A DNA stretch of 64,000 nucleotides, taken from NCBI GenBank assembly GCA_016946835.1, contig JACVTC010000031.1, positions 1,265,001 through 1,329,000 of the forward strand, read 5' to 3'. This DNA is from Neocallimastix lanati (nom. inval.). Taxonomy: Eukaryota; Neocallimastigomycota; Neocallimastigomycetes; Neocallimastigales; Neocallimastigaceae. Position 1 is the first letter of the stretch, and every line of letters starts with the position of its first letter. Of the stretch, positions 24,446 to 41,014 are shown one piece after another. The notes under the pieces are model-generated. The model did no database searches. It had not been told where the DNA came from and saw only the letters and a program-made list of their open reading frames with translations. The position numbers and the translations under genes were made by a program.

Positions 24446-27400
24446 GAATAATATATTATTTCTTTTATTTTTTTTTTTTTTACCATCCATTTTAAACTTT
24501 ATTAATTATAAAAAATGACATTTGAACATTAATAAATAAATAAATAAAAACTAATTAATATTAAAAAATAATGGAATATTAAATAATGGAATAATAAATA
24601 ATGGAATAATAATTCATTTTTATAATAATAATAATTAGATATATAATTTACATCATATAGTGAATAATTTCTTTTTTTTTTTTTATTGTTGGTACCTCAT
24701 ACCACTTGTAAGATTTCATCAACCTAAATTTTTTAAATGTTAGGTTGATTAAATTTTTTTATTATTTATTTTAATATTTTTTTTAATATTATTTATTTTA
24801 ATATTTTTTTTAATATTTTTTATTTTAATTTTAAATCATCAAAAAAAAAAAAAATTAAAAAAGTGGAAAATAGTTTAATATATTAATAATTAATTCCATT
24901 ATATAACAATGAATATATTAAATTATATTGAAATTAATTTATTTCTATATTCATTATATGGAAAAAATTAGAAATTAGAAATAAATTAGAAATAAGCATT
25001 TTAAAAGGAATTTTTAGGAAATGAGATCAATAATTATTAATAATTAAGGTTTAACATCATTTAAATTAAAAAATAAATCAATAAAGAATAAAGTTTTCTT
25101 TTGAATTTTTTTAATATTATTATAAAATAATAAATCAAAAATTAATTAATTTATTAATATATTATAATATATAATAATATAAAATTGACATATAATAAAT
25201 TCAAATAGAATTAAATTAAAAAAATAAAAAATAAACAATGAAATAAAATAAAATAAAATAAAATAAAAAACCACTTTTTGAAATATATATATGAATAAAT
25301 TAATAAAATGGATACAAATGAATTTGTTTTTTTTTTTATTTTTTAATTTAATTCTAATTGAATTTATTATATTATATTATATTATATGTAATATAATATA
25401 ATATATTTTAAATATTAAATAAAATTTCCATTTTTTTTTTATTATTTACATTTGCCATATGTTAAATATAAAATATTAAATAATACATTATAAATTATAT
25501 AAATTATATAAATTATATACAATACATTGATATATGAAATACATCTTTCATATAAATATATTATTTTATTATATATTATATATATTTTAATAAAAATATT
25601 TATTAATAATATTATTACAACTACTATGAATAATAATAATAATAATTATTTATATTATTATTACTAATAATAATAATAATAATAATAATTATTTATATTT
25701 TATTATGATATAATTTTTTTATCTTTTATGTTAGGATTTGTAATTATTATTTTAATTTGTGAAAGACTTTAATAAAGATGATTAATTAAAAAAAAAAAAA
25801 AAAAAGAGAAAAAATAATGAACATTGAAAGAAAAAAAAAATGTATAAATGAATATAATGAAATGAATTAAATAAAATAAAAAAATTTTATCAATTTAATA
25901 CTTTAAATATAAAAATTGAAAATTAAAAAACTAATTAATGATAATAATAATACTATTAAATATGAAAAACTATAAAAAATTATAAAATATAAAAAAAAAT
26001 ATAAAAGATTATAAAATATTAAAATATTTATATATATATATATATGATATATAAAATATATAAAATTTACATATGAAATTTTAACATTAAACAAGTGAAA
26101 AAAAAAAAAGAAGTAGATAGATAGCCATTCATTCATGTATTATTAAATAATAAAAAAAAGTACTTCAGGAATCCACTGAACGATCGTTATCGTTAAGTAA
26201 AAAAAAAAAAAAAAAAATAATTAAAGATGGCTATTGTTCCATCAAATAAAAATAGAAAAAGAAAAAAAAAATAAAAAAGAAAAAGAAAAAGAAGAAAAGA
26301 AAAAAGAAGAAAAAAGAAAAAAGAAAAACAATAAAGAAAAAAGAAAAAAGAAGTAAAAAATTAAAAAAAAGAAAAAAAAGATAATAAACTATTAATTTAT
26401 AATTTCATAATTTAAAAATATTTTTAATTTTATAATATTATAATATTATAATTAATAACGTTCATCATTTCATCATTTTATATAACTTTATAATTAATTA
26501 ATCCTATTAATAAATATTTTTAATTAATCCTAATTTTAAATTTTAATTCTTTATAATCGAAAAGAAAAAGAAAAAAGAAAAAAGAAAAAGAAAAAAAGAA
26601 AAAAGAAAAGAAAAACTTTAATAACTATAGATAGTCTTATTATTATCAGAGATGCCTTTGTTATTATTATTATGGATATATTTTATATTAAATATAAAAA
26701 ATAATATTTTTAAATCTTTGCCTTTTAATAAATCTTAAAATTAAAATAATAAGATCAAAGTGGTTAATTCTTTTTTATTTTTTTTCTAATTATTATAATT
26801 ATACTCTAATTAAAGATATTATAAAAAAATAAAAAATTTTTTTTTAAATCTATTTAAACTTTAATTATTATTTAATAATCCATAATAAAGTAGCCCAAAA
26901 TAATTATTATTATTTTTTATTTAATAAATAAATAAATAAATAAATAAATTAGTATTAATTTAAATAAAAATAAAATTAATAATTAATATTTAAAAATAAA
27001 AATATTTAAAATAAAAATAATTAAAAATAAAAATAATTAAAAATAAAATTAATTAAAAATAAAATTAATTTAAAATAAAAATAATTTTTTATTTTTTATT
27101 TAATTCTCCATTGGAGTGAAATTCAATTGAGATGTTCCACTGAAAAGAAAAAAAAAAAAAAAATAAAAAAAATAAAAAAAATAAAAATAAAAAAAAAAAA
27201 ATAAAATGAAAAAACATTAATAGTAATAATAATAATAATAATAATAATCTTTAAAAGTTATTTAATTTTAATCTTCAAATTTAATAGGATATATATATTG
27301 TATATATATATATATATATTTTTTTTTTAAAAAAAAAGTACTATATATATTTATAGCTTTTGTATAAAACATTTTTTATTATTTTATTATTTATTTTAAT

Positions 27401-28306
27401 ATTTTTTTTTTTGTTATTTTATTATTTTATTGGTTTTATTATTATTATTATTTATTGGTTTTATTATTATTATTATTATTTTTTCATATTTTCATTTTTA
27501 ATACATTTAAATTAAAAAAAAAAAAAAAAAAGAAATAATAATAATTTAAATGATGCAAAAAATCAATAAACCATGATTAAAAAAAAATAATAATAAAAAA
27601 ATAAAAAGATAATAATATTATTATTTATTATTATTTATTATTGTTATTATTAATATTATTTATTATAATTTATTATTATTATTTGTTATTATTATTTATT
27701 ATTATTTTTTTGAAACATTATTATTATTATTATTATTAAAGATAATTTAAAATTTCAAATATAAATTAAAAGTAAATATTAAATATTAATTAATTGGAAT
27801 AATAAAAAATAATAATTAATTTTTTTTTTTTAATTCTTATTTTCCTATTATTCCTATTATTAATTAATAATAAGCATAGAAGTTTATATTGGTAATAAAT
27901 AATACTAATGTTAATTAGGGAAATGTTTGATCATAAATAGTATTATTAATATTATTAATATTAATATTAATTAAATATATATGCATTTATTATTAATATT
28001 ATTAAAATTGTTATTATTATTTTTATTATTATTTCTAATTTTTAATATTTAATATATATATATATATATTTTTATAATTTATTATTCCTAATTTAATATT
28101 ATTAAAAACAACAACAACAAAAAAGTTGATATTTAATTTAATAGTAATTATTGACCATTATTGGTATTATTAAAAAAAGTTTGATTTTAATTAATAATTA
28201 ATAATACTAATAATAAATAATAATAATACTAATAATAAATAATAATACTAATAGTACTACTAATAGTAAATAATAGTAATACTAATAATAATAATAAATA
28301 GAAATA

Positions 28307-28342
<36 letters not shown>

Positions 28343-29037
28343 TATTTTTAATTTATGATTAAAAATGGTAATTTTTCATCCATGAAAATAAAGAATTAAT
28401 AAAAGAATTCAATGAATCTATACTAATTTAAATGATTAATAATTAATAGTTAAATAATAATAATAATCATAATTATAATATTTAAAAAAAAAAAAAAACT
28501 TTAAATTAATTTTAAAAATAATAAATAAATAAATAAAAAAAATTAAAAAAAAAAAAATAAATGGTGAAATGATTTTATATATATATATATATATTAAATT
28601 TTTAAGAATAATAAATCCAAAGTGAAATACTTTTATTATGGAACCATTTAATATTTTTATTTTAATTTTATTCATTTTTATTTATTATTAAAATAAAAAC
28701 GTGACATTCATTAATATTTAATATTGATATATATATAGCTAAATAATAGTTAATAGTTTGTATCTATTTTTTTTTTTTTTCATTTATTTATTGGTATTAT
28801 TGTTTTTTATTAATATCTTTATATCTTTATGTTATTATTATTTATTATTTATTAATTAATAATTAATAATTATTATGACCATGATTATTTAATTCATAAA
28901 TATATTAATTATCTATTATTACTTTTTTATTATTATTATTATTAATACTTGAATCTTAATTTTAATTGATTAAAATTAAATAAATAAATAAAATGAATAA
29001 TTAAAAAAAAAAAAGTTTAAAGATTGAAATATTATTG

Positions 29038-29069
<32 letters not shown>

Positions 29070-29557
29070 ATAATAAAAGTCTTTCCCACCTCAAATCAAT
29101 ATAAAAGAGTTTAGTAAAAGAATTGAAAGAAATTAGTAGTATGATAAAAATTACTAAATAATAATAATAATAATTAAAAAAAAAAAAGTATTATAAATTT
29201 ATTAATAATGAGATTATTACTTTATTCTAAAGGATATTAATAATATTATAAATCTATTACATGATATTCCAAGTGTTGTTTAACGAAGCCAATATGGATT
29301 AAAAAAAAAATAAATAATAATAATAATAATAATAATAATGAATATATATGTTCCTTCATATCTATTTTTTATTTAAAATTATTATTATTTATTATTTATG
29401 AAACTTTTTCAATAATAGTATATTGTAAATCTATTCCATTCTATAAAAATCCATATATTATACTCAACATTTAATTAATTTAAAAAAAATATTTATGATG
29501 AATAATGTAATTTTAATTTATAATATTTTTTTTTTTTATACTATTATTATTATAGTT

Positions 29558-29745
29558 AAAATTATTATTATTAAAATTATTATTATTAAAATTATTATTA
29601 TTAAAATTATTAAAATTATTACTATTAAAATTATTATTATAAAAATTGTTATTATTAAAATTATTTAAAATATTAGTATTAAAATTATCAGTATAAAAAT
29701 TATTATTATTAAAATTGTTAGTATTAAAATTATTATTAAAATTTG
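29558..29745. repeat. TTATTATTAAAA tandem repeat
   Basis: Units of 11 to 15 bases alternate TTATTATT with AAAA. They become more diverged, with GTTATTATT and CAGTATAAA variants, to the right. Confidence 0.75.
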
Positions 29746-31595
29746 TTCATAAAATTTTAATATTATTTTATTTTATTTTAAAGTAATATTAAAATTTTTA
29801 TTAAAGTAAAAAGTATTATTCTTTTAAAATTAAATAGTTATATTAAGATAATCATATCAAATGAATGATAACAGCAACAAAAATAATAACAATAATAGTA
29901 ATATTGTATTTTTATTAATTGTAACCATAATTATATATATATATAATTATTTTATGTATTATTAACATTAAATACTTTTGATGTACTTTTATTTTTTTTT
30001 TTTTTAATAATCCTACCTTCTTATTATTCTCTAGGAAAAGAAATTTAAATTGAAATTGACTATTAAATATTCCTATAACAAAAGAATTGATAATTATTTC
30101 AATTTTTTTTTCCTTTTGTTATATTATAAAGTAATTTTTTTTTTTTTTCATCTTTATGATATCACCTTTCATAAAAACTTTATTGAATAATAAAAAAAAA
30201 TATTTTAATAACAATAATAATAACAATAAATAAAAAAAAATGAAACAATTTTATTATAACTTTTTTTTTTTTTTATTAATTAATGATTAATAATATTAAT
30301 CATTTTTTTAATACAAATAATACTATTACTTTTATTATTATTGCTTTTATTATTATTGTTATTATTATTATTAAAATATCATTAATATTAATGACATTAT
30401 AAATAATAAAAAGAAAAATAAGAGGGTCTTATTTAATAATAAGGTCTTATTTAATAATAGTAAACTTTAAATTTAATTATTGATTTGTTTAATCGTTTAA
30501 TTTAAGCAATTTAAGCATAAATCAAAATGTATGAAAAAAAAAAAAATTTTTTTTTTACAAAATTATATATGAAAAAAAAAAAAAAAACTCTATATAAGAT
30601 TAAATTATTAATTAAATGAAAAATATTGAGAAAAAAAAAAGTTTATATCTTTTATAATAATTATAGAATTAATAATTAAAATATCATTAATAATAAAAAA
30701 ATATCATTAATAATGATTAATATTAATAATAATAATTATAATTAATTAATGATTAAAGTATTTTTTTTTTTAATTATATTAAAAAATATTTTTATTTTAT
30801 AATATTAAAAAGTTTTTTTTTTTTTTTTTTTATTATTTTTTTTAGAATTCTTTTTTTTTTTTTTTTTTTTTAGAATTCTTTTTTTTTTTTTTTTTTTAGA
30901 ATTCTTTTTTTTTTTCTTTTATAAATAATGGAATGAATATTCAATTTTTATTTATTTATTTATAATTAAAGTTTCGTGATTTTATTAAGAAAGAGTTACG
31001 TTTTAAAAAAAAAAAAAAAGAAGGAAAAAAAATTTTTTTCTTTGTTATAATTTAATTTTCTTATTATTATTATTTTTTTTTTTTTAATATATATATATAT
31101 TTTTTTTGTCGTTGTTGCTATTTTTGTCTTATGACCTACATAAAATAAAATGAAGGAATGAAAGAATCATTATAAAGTCGAGTTTTTTTTATTTATTTTT
31201 ACTTGGTAACATAACAAAATAAAAATTAATAGTAGTAAAAAAAAGAAATATATATATAATATATATAAAATGAACAAATGCCTAATAATATTAATATTTA
31301 ACAATTTTAAGAATACATTAATTAAAAAAAAATGTATAAAGAAAAAGAAAAATGTATAAAGAATAAATTAATAAAAAAATTTTTTTTTTATTTTTTATTT
31401 TTTTTTTTTAATTTTTTCAAAGCCTTTTATTATTATTATTATTATTATTATTTTTAATTAGATATATACATAATTAAATAATTAAATAATTAAATATAAA
31501 GAAAAGGAAAAATGAAAAAAATTGAATAAAACAAAATAAAGAAAAATAAAAAAAAATTTTTTTTTTTTAATATAAATCACTTGATATGTCAGTCA

Positions 31596-31627
<32 letters not shown>

Positions 31628-33306
31628 CAAATAAATGAAAAATATTAACAAAAAAATAAAAAAAAATAAAAAAAAAAAGAAATTTTAAAATTCAATTAAA
31701 TAAATTTAGTTCAATGATGATATCAGTAATAATAATAATAATAATTAATAATAGTTTTTAAAAAAAAAAAGTTATTAATAATTAATAATAGTTTAAAAAA
31801 AAAAAAAAGTTATTAATATTTTATAATTAAAAACCTAATTATTAAAAATTAAAATTGTTATTATTATTATTATTATTTTCTATAATGATTTTAAAATGTA
31901 ACAAAAAAAAAAAAAAAAAAAAAAAATAAAAACAAAAAGTGTTTAATAAAATTAGAACAATAATAATAGTATTAAAAAAAAAATTATTATAAAATAAAAT
32001 TATAATATATATATATATAAAAAAGAATTTAATTATATTTTTATGGATATATTTAATATTAATTATAAAATAAAATTTAAAAAAAAAAAATTAAAAAAAA
32101 AGAAATTAATAATCATCACTTTTTTTTTTTTTTTTTAAATATTATAATTACTATAATGATTATTATCATAATTAATAAAGATAGAAAGGAAAATTTAATT
32201 ATTATTAAAAAAAATTTTTTTATTTTTTTTAAATAATTAAACAGAAAAAAAAAAAAAAAAAAAAAAAAGTTAAAATTTATATTTATTTTATTTATACGAT
32301 TAAGAATAAAATAATTTTTCCTATTGTAAAATAATTGTAATAATTATATTTTTTTTTTCATTTTTTTCATTTTTATTTTTTTATTTTTTTAGTTTTTATA
32401 ATTTTAATTATTAGTAAAATAGATTAAACATTTTTATTTTTAACTTGTTATTATTTTTTTTTTTTTAAATAAAAAATAAAAAAAACTTTATGAAATTAAA
32501 AATTATTTACAATATATATATATATATAAAAGTAAAAAAAAAAATAAAAATAAAAATGAAAAAGCTAAAATAATAATACTAATATTAATAATAATAATAA
32601 TAATATTTAATAATCATTTAAATATTTTTTTTTTAATTTTAATATAAAAGAAATATTTATTTATATATTTTTATATATGATGAAATAATAATAATGTAAA
32701 ATAGCAACTAAAATAATAATAAAAATTAGGATATAAATTAATAGGATAACTATAATAGAAAAGAGATAATGATGATGGTGATCTATTATAATTTATCATT
32801 ATCATAATCTTAGGTAAAAATAATTTAACTCTTTCCATTGTTTTTTTTTTTTTTAAACTAAAACATAAATATAAATATATAGAGGTTACCTGTTACAGAT
32901 TTGGGTTACTCTAGTTGTTATAATGATAACTAATAAATAATTTAATTAATTAATAATTATTCTTATTATTAATTATAAATAATTTTAAATTTTAAATAGA
33001 TCATAATAATAATAAAAAAATAATAATTAAAAAAAAAAAAAAGTTAATTATCATAATTTTTAATATTTAATTAAACTTTTTTAATTTTTTTTATACATAA
33101 ACTATAATTAATAATAATTTCATATCTCATCATAATTAATAATACCATAAAAATTTATTATTATTTTATATTATTGTTATTATTTATTATTATATTTGTA
33201 TATATAATACTATTATAATATTAAAATAAAAATAAAAAAAAGTTTAATATTATTTGAAATTTTAATATTATCTGGAAAATTATTTTATTATTTTTTATAA
33301 TTATTA

Positions 33307-33346
<40 letters not shown>

Positions 33347-33459
33347 TTATTTTCTCAATTTTTGTAATTTTAATTTATATTATAAATATAAATTTAAATA
33401 TATATATTTTTATTATAACTTTTTTTTTTTATTAATATTTTTGGTTTTATTATTTTTGC

Positions 33460-33654
<195 letters not shown>

Positions 33655-35869
33655 ATATTTAAAACATTTGACCAAAATAAAATAAAATAAAATAAAATAA
33701 AATAAAATAAAAATATAAATTATATATATTTTTTTTAGTTTCATTTTTTTAGTTTCCTTTTTTAGTAATATATGAAAAAAAAAACATCATTTACTCTACC
33801 GTCATCTACATAAAAATTATTTGTCATTTATGAATATTAAATCATTTTATTTTTTATTATTATTAACTGATATTGTAACATTTTTTTTGAAATATATATA
33901 TAGATTAATTATTACATTTTTTATTAATTATTCTTGTAATTAGAAAAGTTAATGTCTATGTCTATACATAGATATATATATATAGAATTAACTAATATTT
34001 TCAATAATAAAAAATATATACAAGTAATTTATTTAACTTTTAATTTAGTTGATTTTTAGTTAATCCTAATAAATAGTAATAGTAATAATAATTAAAAAAA
34101 AATAAGTATGAATAATAATATATGATATGAATAATAATAATAATAATAATAATAAAGTTTTTAAAGTAATTTTTTAATGATGATAAATAAAACTTTAAAA
34201 AAAAAAAAGTTAATGCCTATCTTTTTTTTTTTTTTTAATTTATTTTAATTAATGACATTATTTCTTATTTGAAATATATATCTATATATAGTTTATTTTT
34301 TATTTTTTATTTTTTTTTTTTTTTTTTTTTTGATCTTTTTTTTTTTTTTTTTTAATAAATTTTAAATAGTATAAAATAGTCAAATCAACCAACCAACCAA
34401 CCAACCAACTAAAAATTAAATAAAACTATAATAATAATAATAATAATAATAAAAATCATAATAAAAATAGAAATTATAATAAAATTATTTTTTCCTTTAA
34501 TATTTAATCCATTTAATTTTAATTCTTTCTATTCATCTTCTCTATATATTCTTTATTTAAAAAAAAATTTTTATTTATTTATTTTTTTTTACAAAAAAGG
34601 ACAAAATTAAAAAAAAAAAAAAAGTTAAAGTTTAATTAAACCTTTTTGTTATAAAATTAAAAAATTTAAAAAAAAATATATATAAAATTAAAACAAAAAT
34701 TAAAACAAAAATTAAAACAAAAATTAAAATATAATAATTATTACCATTATTATTACTACTATTATTGATATAATTAAATAATTGAATAATTGAATAAATA
34801 AATAAATAAATGGATATAAAAGTTTTAATTAATTTTTTTTTTTTTTTTTACCATAAAAAAAAAAAAAATGAAAATATTTAAAACGAATGGAATCATTTTA
34901 TTTAAATGTATAAATATGAAATAAAATAAAATAAAAATAATAAAACCATTGAAATCAATCAATAAAACCAATATAAATATATATAAATAAAAAATTTATA
35001 TATATTTTTTAAAAAAAAAAAAAAACAGTATTACAGTTTTATAGGCCTATTTATTATAAATATAAAATATAAAGTTAACAATAAAAAAAAAATGTAATGA
35101 AGAAAGTATATATAAAACTATAAAAAAAATATTAAAATAAAATAAAAAAATAATACAAAAAATAGAAATATTTGAAATTTAAAAAAAAAAAAAAAAAAAG
35201 TAAAAATAATAAAAATAATAAAAAAAAAAAGGATAAATTAATAGATGCATTTTTATTTATTTTTATTTTTTTTTAAATTTCTTTTTATATTATCATTATA
35301 ATTCTTCTTTTACTCATAAAAAAAATAAAAAAGAAATGTATATATTTATATATTAATAAAAAAGATTTCTAAATATAGTAAATCAATAGAATTAAAAATA
35401 ATGAATACATGATGAATAAATGATGAATAAATGAATAATTAAATGAAAAAATAATAATAATAATAATAATAAATAGTACAAAAAAAAAGTTACAGTTATT
35501 TTTTTTTTTAAATTATTACCAAAATAATATAATTAACATATTATTTATTTATTTACTCTTAACTTTTTTTTTTCTCTTTTTATCTTATTATTATGATTCA
35601 TATATATATTTATATTATTATATATTTATTAATTTTTTTTTTTTAAAAAAATAATAATAATAACAACTGATAATTCATTATAAAAATGGAAATAAATAAT
35701 AACGGTTTTTACAAATAAATTTATATATATATATATATAGGATTAATTGTTATTAATTTTTAATTAAAATAAAATAGAATTTATGGAATGATTTAAAAAT
35801 AATAATTATTTTTACCCATTTATCAATTATTATTCCTATTTTATTATTATTATTATTATTAGTAGTATC

Positions 35870-35900
<31 letters not shown>

Positions 35901-35933
35901 TCTTATAATGAATCATCCTTACTTAATATTAAC

Positions 35934-35964
<31 letters not shown>

Positions 35965-36055
35965 GAATGATGTACTATTAGGATTATTTATTCGATAATT
36001 ATTTAAAAATTTATGTTTAGTCATCTTTTTTTTTAAATTAAATAAAAAATTATAT

Positions 36056-36093
<38 letters not shown>

Positions 36094-36164
36094 AAAAAAA
36101 AAAAAAAAAAAAAAAACTAAATTATAGATATATTATAACTAATATATAAATAAAATGTATATAT

Positions 36165-36278
36165 ATATATATTTATTTTAAATATTTATTTTAAATATTT
36201 ATTTTATATATTTATTTTATATATTTATTTTATATATTTATTTTATATATTTATTTTATATATTTATTTTATATCAAT
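36165..36278. repeat. 15-bp repeat ATATATTTATTTTAT
   Basis: Seven to eight tandem copies. The first two have AAATATTTATTTTA and the rest have TATATTTATTTTA. Confidence 0.8.
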
Positions 36279-36497
36279 GTAACATTTTAAATCAATTTAG
36301 AGTAAAGGTTTAAATGATTTAAGAATAATCAAAAAAAAAAAAAAAAAAATAAAATAAAAATAAAATAAAAATAAAATAATAAAATAATAAAAACAAAAAA
36401 AAAAAAAATTAAAAAAAAATAAAAAATAAAAATAAAAATGGAACAATAGAATAATCAAAAAATATATATATATATATATAAAAAAAATTGGCTTAGG

Positions 36498-36534
<37 letters not shown>

Positions 36535-37040
36535 GGATTACTTTAATTAATTAAAGATACCATAGTAGAGGTAAAAAAAAAAAAATGATATTACATAAAA
36601 AAAATTTTACATAAAAAAAAAGAAAGATAAATGACTAATGAATTACAAAAAAAAAAAAAAAAAATAAAATAAAATAAAAAAAAAAAATTAAAAAATTAAT
36701 AAAAATAAAAAAAATAAAAAAATAAATAAAAATAATATATACATATATAAAATTTGTAATTTGTAATTTGAAAGAAGTCCTAATGTATACTTTTTTTTTT
36801 TTAAAGAGAGTATGACATACACAAAAAAAAAAAATAAAATAAAAAATCTTTTAGAACGTAAAAAAAGTATAAAAAAAAAATATATATATATATATATATT
36901 CAATTTTTAAACCATAATCAGCATCTCATGAACCATAATGACTACAATTTAAAGTTTTAGAAGAAGGGATGGATGAAAAATCTGAAATAAAAAAAAAAAA
37001 ATTTTTTAATTTGACTTTTAAATAAATAAATAAATAAATA

Positions 37041-37210
37041 TTTTTATTTTTATTTTTATTTTTTATTTTTTATTTTTTATTTTTTATTTTTTATTTTTTA
37101 TTTTTTATTTTTTATTTTTTATTTTTTATTTTTTATTTTTTATTTTTTATTTTTTATTTTTTATTTTTATTTTTATTTTTATTTTTTATTTTTATTTTTA
37201 TTTTATTTTT
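37041..37210. repeat. (TTTTTTA)n repeat
   Basis: About 20 copies of a heptamer flanked by TTTTTA hexamers. Confidence 0.9.
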
Positions 37211-37675
37211 TATTTTATTATTATAATAGTTTTAATTAATATCTAATATTATTTATTATTTAATCTAAATTATTATATAAAAGAAAATTTTATTTTTTAT
37301 TTTTTTTTTTTTTTTTTAATATAAACTTTAATATTTAATGAAATAATCATGAGTAAAAAAATATATAAAAATATATAAATATACTATATATACAATTTGT
37401 ATTATATAATTAATCATTCATTCCTTCATTCCTTCATTCTTTTATTTATTTTTATTAATACATATCGATGATATTTATTATATTAATGAGCATTTCTGTT
37501 GATGTTGATATGTTGATATATATATATTTAGATATATTTAGATATAGTTTTTATATCAAAGTATTATTTTAATAAAAAATATTTTATTATACAGAACTAA
37601 TCATTTTGGTATTATTAACCAATCTTATTATTATAATAATTATCATTATTATTTATTATAATTTACTACTCTTTA

Positions 37676-37845
37676 CCATTTATTTATTTAATTATTTACT
37701 ATTTATTTATTTAATTATTTACTATTTATTTATTTAATTATTTAATTAATTATTTAATTAATTATTTACTATTTATTTATTTATTTATTTATTATTTATT
37801 TATTATTTATTTATTTATTTATTTACTATTTATTTATTTATTGAA
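37676..37845. repeat. TTTACTATTTATTTATTTAA tandem repeat
   Basis: Irregular tandem units of about 20 bases, built from TTTATTTA and TTTACTA blocks. Confidence 0.7.
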
Positions 37846-40101
37846 TAATTAACCTATTACAATTACCTACTTTATATGGCTAAATGATTTTGAACTATTA
37901 AATTAATTATTAAAATTCTAAAACAAATATTAAAATAGAGTTTAAAGTAAATTTCAAAATCAAAAAAAAAAAAAAAATATTAAAAATTCTCTATTATCCT
38001 TTTTCCTATCTATCTATCTATATATATATATATATACATTTTTTTTTATATATACAGAGATATAAATATAAATATAAAATATTTTATAATAAAAAAAATA
38101 ATAAAAATAATTGAATATTAAATATTAATAAAAATATAAATATATTTTTCATAATATATCTTCTCCCAAAGAAATAAAACAAAAGAACAAAACATAAGAA
38201 TAGAAAAGAAAGGAGATGAAGCATTTTAATAGAGTTACACTCTTTTGAACATAAAAAAAAATAGAAAAAATTTAAATAGAAAAATTAAAATAAAAATAAT
38301 AAATTTTAAATTTCGTTGTTGATTTAAATATAAATGATTAATAATTATAATTAATTAGGATAATTAATATTTTTAGGATAGGACTATGAATTATAACTAT
38401 TTCATTAAATAATTGACTTCATTTTTTTTTATTTTATTTTTATTTTTATATTTATATTTATATTTATTTTTTTATTTTTATTTTTATTTTATTTATTTAT
38501 TTATTTTTTTGAACGGCTTAAAAATCTTTAATAATTATTTTTAAAACTAAAATAAAATATGATAAATAATTAAATAATTGAATAATTGAATAATTGAATA
38601 ATTAAATAATAATAATTAAAATTTTAAAATAATAATAATAATAAAAAAGATGAAACCTTTGACCGCTCTCACATTTGTTTAATATTTTTATATTTTTAAA
38701 TTTGAAACTAAAATAATAATAATAATAATATATATTATATATATTATATATATTATATATAGATGTATAAAATAAAACAGAATATGTATATATATATATT
38801 TGTGTCTATATTTTTATAATATATTTAATAAAATATTTGATTAATGTTTTATAAAATATTTTATATTTCGTTTTTTTTTTTTTTTTTATATCATTTATCT
38901 TAAATAAATAATTTTTTCAATGAGAAATTTTTTCTTTTTCTTATAATCAATAAACTTTTTTTTTTTTTTTTTTATATATATAATTATTTTTTTTTTTTTG
39001 TTCCGTTTTTTTTTTATATATCGTTTAATAAATAAAAAATTTATTTATAATTATTATTATTATTCATTAAAGGAGAAAAAAAGTTTTACAAAAAAAAAAA
39101 AAAAAAGAAAAAATAAAAATAAAATAAAATAAAATTTATTTTATTATATTTTATTTTACTTATTTTTAAGAATATATTCATAATAATTTTTTTGTAAAGA
39201 GCTATCTTTATACATAAAATTTATTATAAATATATATATATATAATAAGATACATATTAAAAAAAAAAATTGTTTTAATAAAAAATATTTATAATATGTT
39301 ACATAAAAAAGAATTGTTATACTCTATATCTCTAAATAACTAATATTTAATAATATTTAATCATATCTAAATAACTAATATTTAATAATATTTAATAATA
39401 TTTAATAATGTTAACTAAAAATTTAAAATAAATATATATAAATATATATTAAACCATAAAAACTATAAATGGTAGATATGCTAAACTTTATTTTGTAATA
39501 TTTTTTTTTTTATTATTTAAAATTTTAATCTTTTATATTACAAAGTATCATTATTTTATTATTATTTAAAATTTTAATCTTTTATTTTACAGTATCATTA
39601 TTAACTATTTCAATATCTAATCTAATAATATATTTAATGAATTTTCTTTTTTTCTTTTTTCATTATTAAAAATATAAAGTATAGTATTAGTTATTTATAC
39701 AGGAAATATTATTTTTTTTTTGTAATTATTTGTTAAATTATCTAAATAATAAATAATACAGAAAAAAAAAAATAAAAGGTATATATATCAAATATATTTT
39801 ATATATCATATTTATTATATATCATAACATCATATCACATCTATATTTTTTTTTAAAATAATAAAAATCATATTTAATATTTTCTTTAAAAAAAAATTTT
39901 TTTTTTTCTTTTCTTTTCTTTTTCTCTATAGCAATTTTTTTTTTTTTTTTTTAAAAATAAAAAAAAAAAAAAAAAAAAAAAAAACATTCTTTTCTATGCT
40001 TTGAATTAAAAAAAAAAAAAAAAATTTAAAATAAAAAAAAAAAAAAAGTTAAAAACTATTAAAATTAAAAAATTTTTTTAAAAAAAAAAAAAAAAAAAAA
40101 A

Positions 40102-40208
40102 AGAGAAAGAATACATAAACTTTTTTTTTTTTTAAATAAAAAAAAAGAATAAAATAAAATAATTTAAAAAAATAAAAAAAAAAAAAAGTTTATGCATTCT
40201 TTCTCTTT
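40102..40208. repeat. Long inverted repeat (hairpin)
   Basis: The left arm AAGAGAAAGAATACATAAAC (about 40102-40121) and the right arm GTTTATGCATTCTTTCTCTT (about 40188-40207) are reverse complements except for one base. They are extended by A runs on the outside of the left arm and T runs on the outside of the right. The loop contains GAATAAAATAAAATAATTT, which recurs at about 40370-40390. Confidence 0.75.
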
Positions 40209-40383
40209 TTTTTTTTTTTTTTAACTTTTTTTTATTTTGTAATTATTTCAATTTTTTTTTTAATAAAAACATTAACAACTTTTCATTCTTTTTTTTGTTA
40301 TATATATATATATATATAAATCATATTGCTTAATGTTTTTTTTTTTTTTTTTTTTTTTAAATAAAAAAATGAATAAAATAAAA

Positions 40384-40414
<31 letters not shown>

Positions 40415-40476
40415 CATAGTTAAAAAAATTTTTTTTTTAAAAAAAAAAAAACGGTAAAAAAAAAAAAAAGTTTATA

Positions 40477-40519
<43 letters not shown>

Positions 40520-40585
40520 TTTACTTTTACTTTTAAAAAAAAATTTTTTTAAAAAAAGTTTTTATTTTTACATTGCTTAGCTATT

Positions 40586-40624
<39 letters not shown>

Positions 40625-40784
40625 TGAATGAATAATTTTAATTTTAATTTCAATTTTATTCTTTTAATTTTATTCTTTTTTTTTTTTTATTATAATTTTA
40701 ATATTATTTGTATTTTATGTATTTTTTTTTATTTAAAAAAAAAAATAAAATAAAATAAAAATTAAAAATGTATTAAAAATATAT

Positions 40785-40819
<35 letters not shown>

Positions 40820-40983
40820 GGCGATCGTTTTATTATTTATTGAATCATTGAATATTTTTTTTTTCTTTTTATTTTTACTAATTTATTTTTTATTATTTTA
40901 TTTTTTAATATTTTATTTTTTAATATTTTATTTTTTATTTTTTATTTTTATTTTTTTTTTTATTTTTTCTTGAAATTTTTTAT

Positions 40984-41014
<31 letters not shown>

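Noticed and set aside
36905-36985. Minus-strand coding-like patch with DFSSIPSSKTL and CSHYGS, considered as a dockerin relic
   Set aside because: It lacks the Cys and Trp pattern of fungal dockerins and contains a stop. It is too short to assign.
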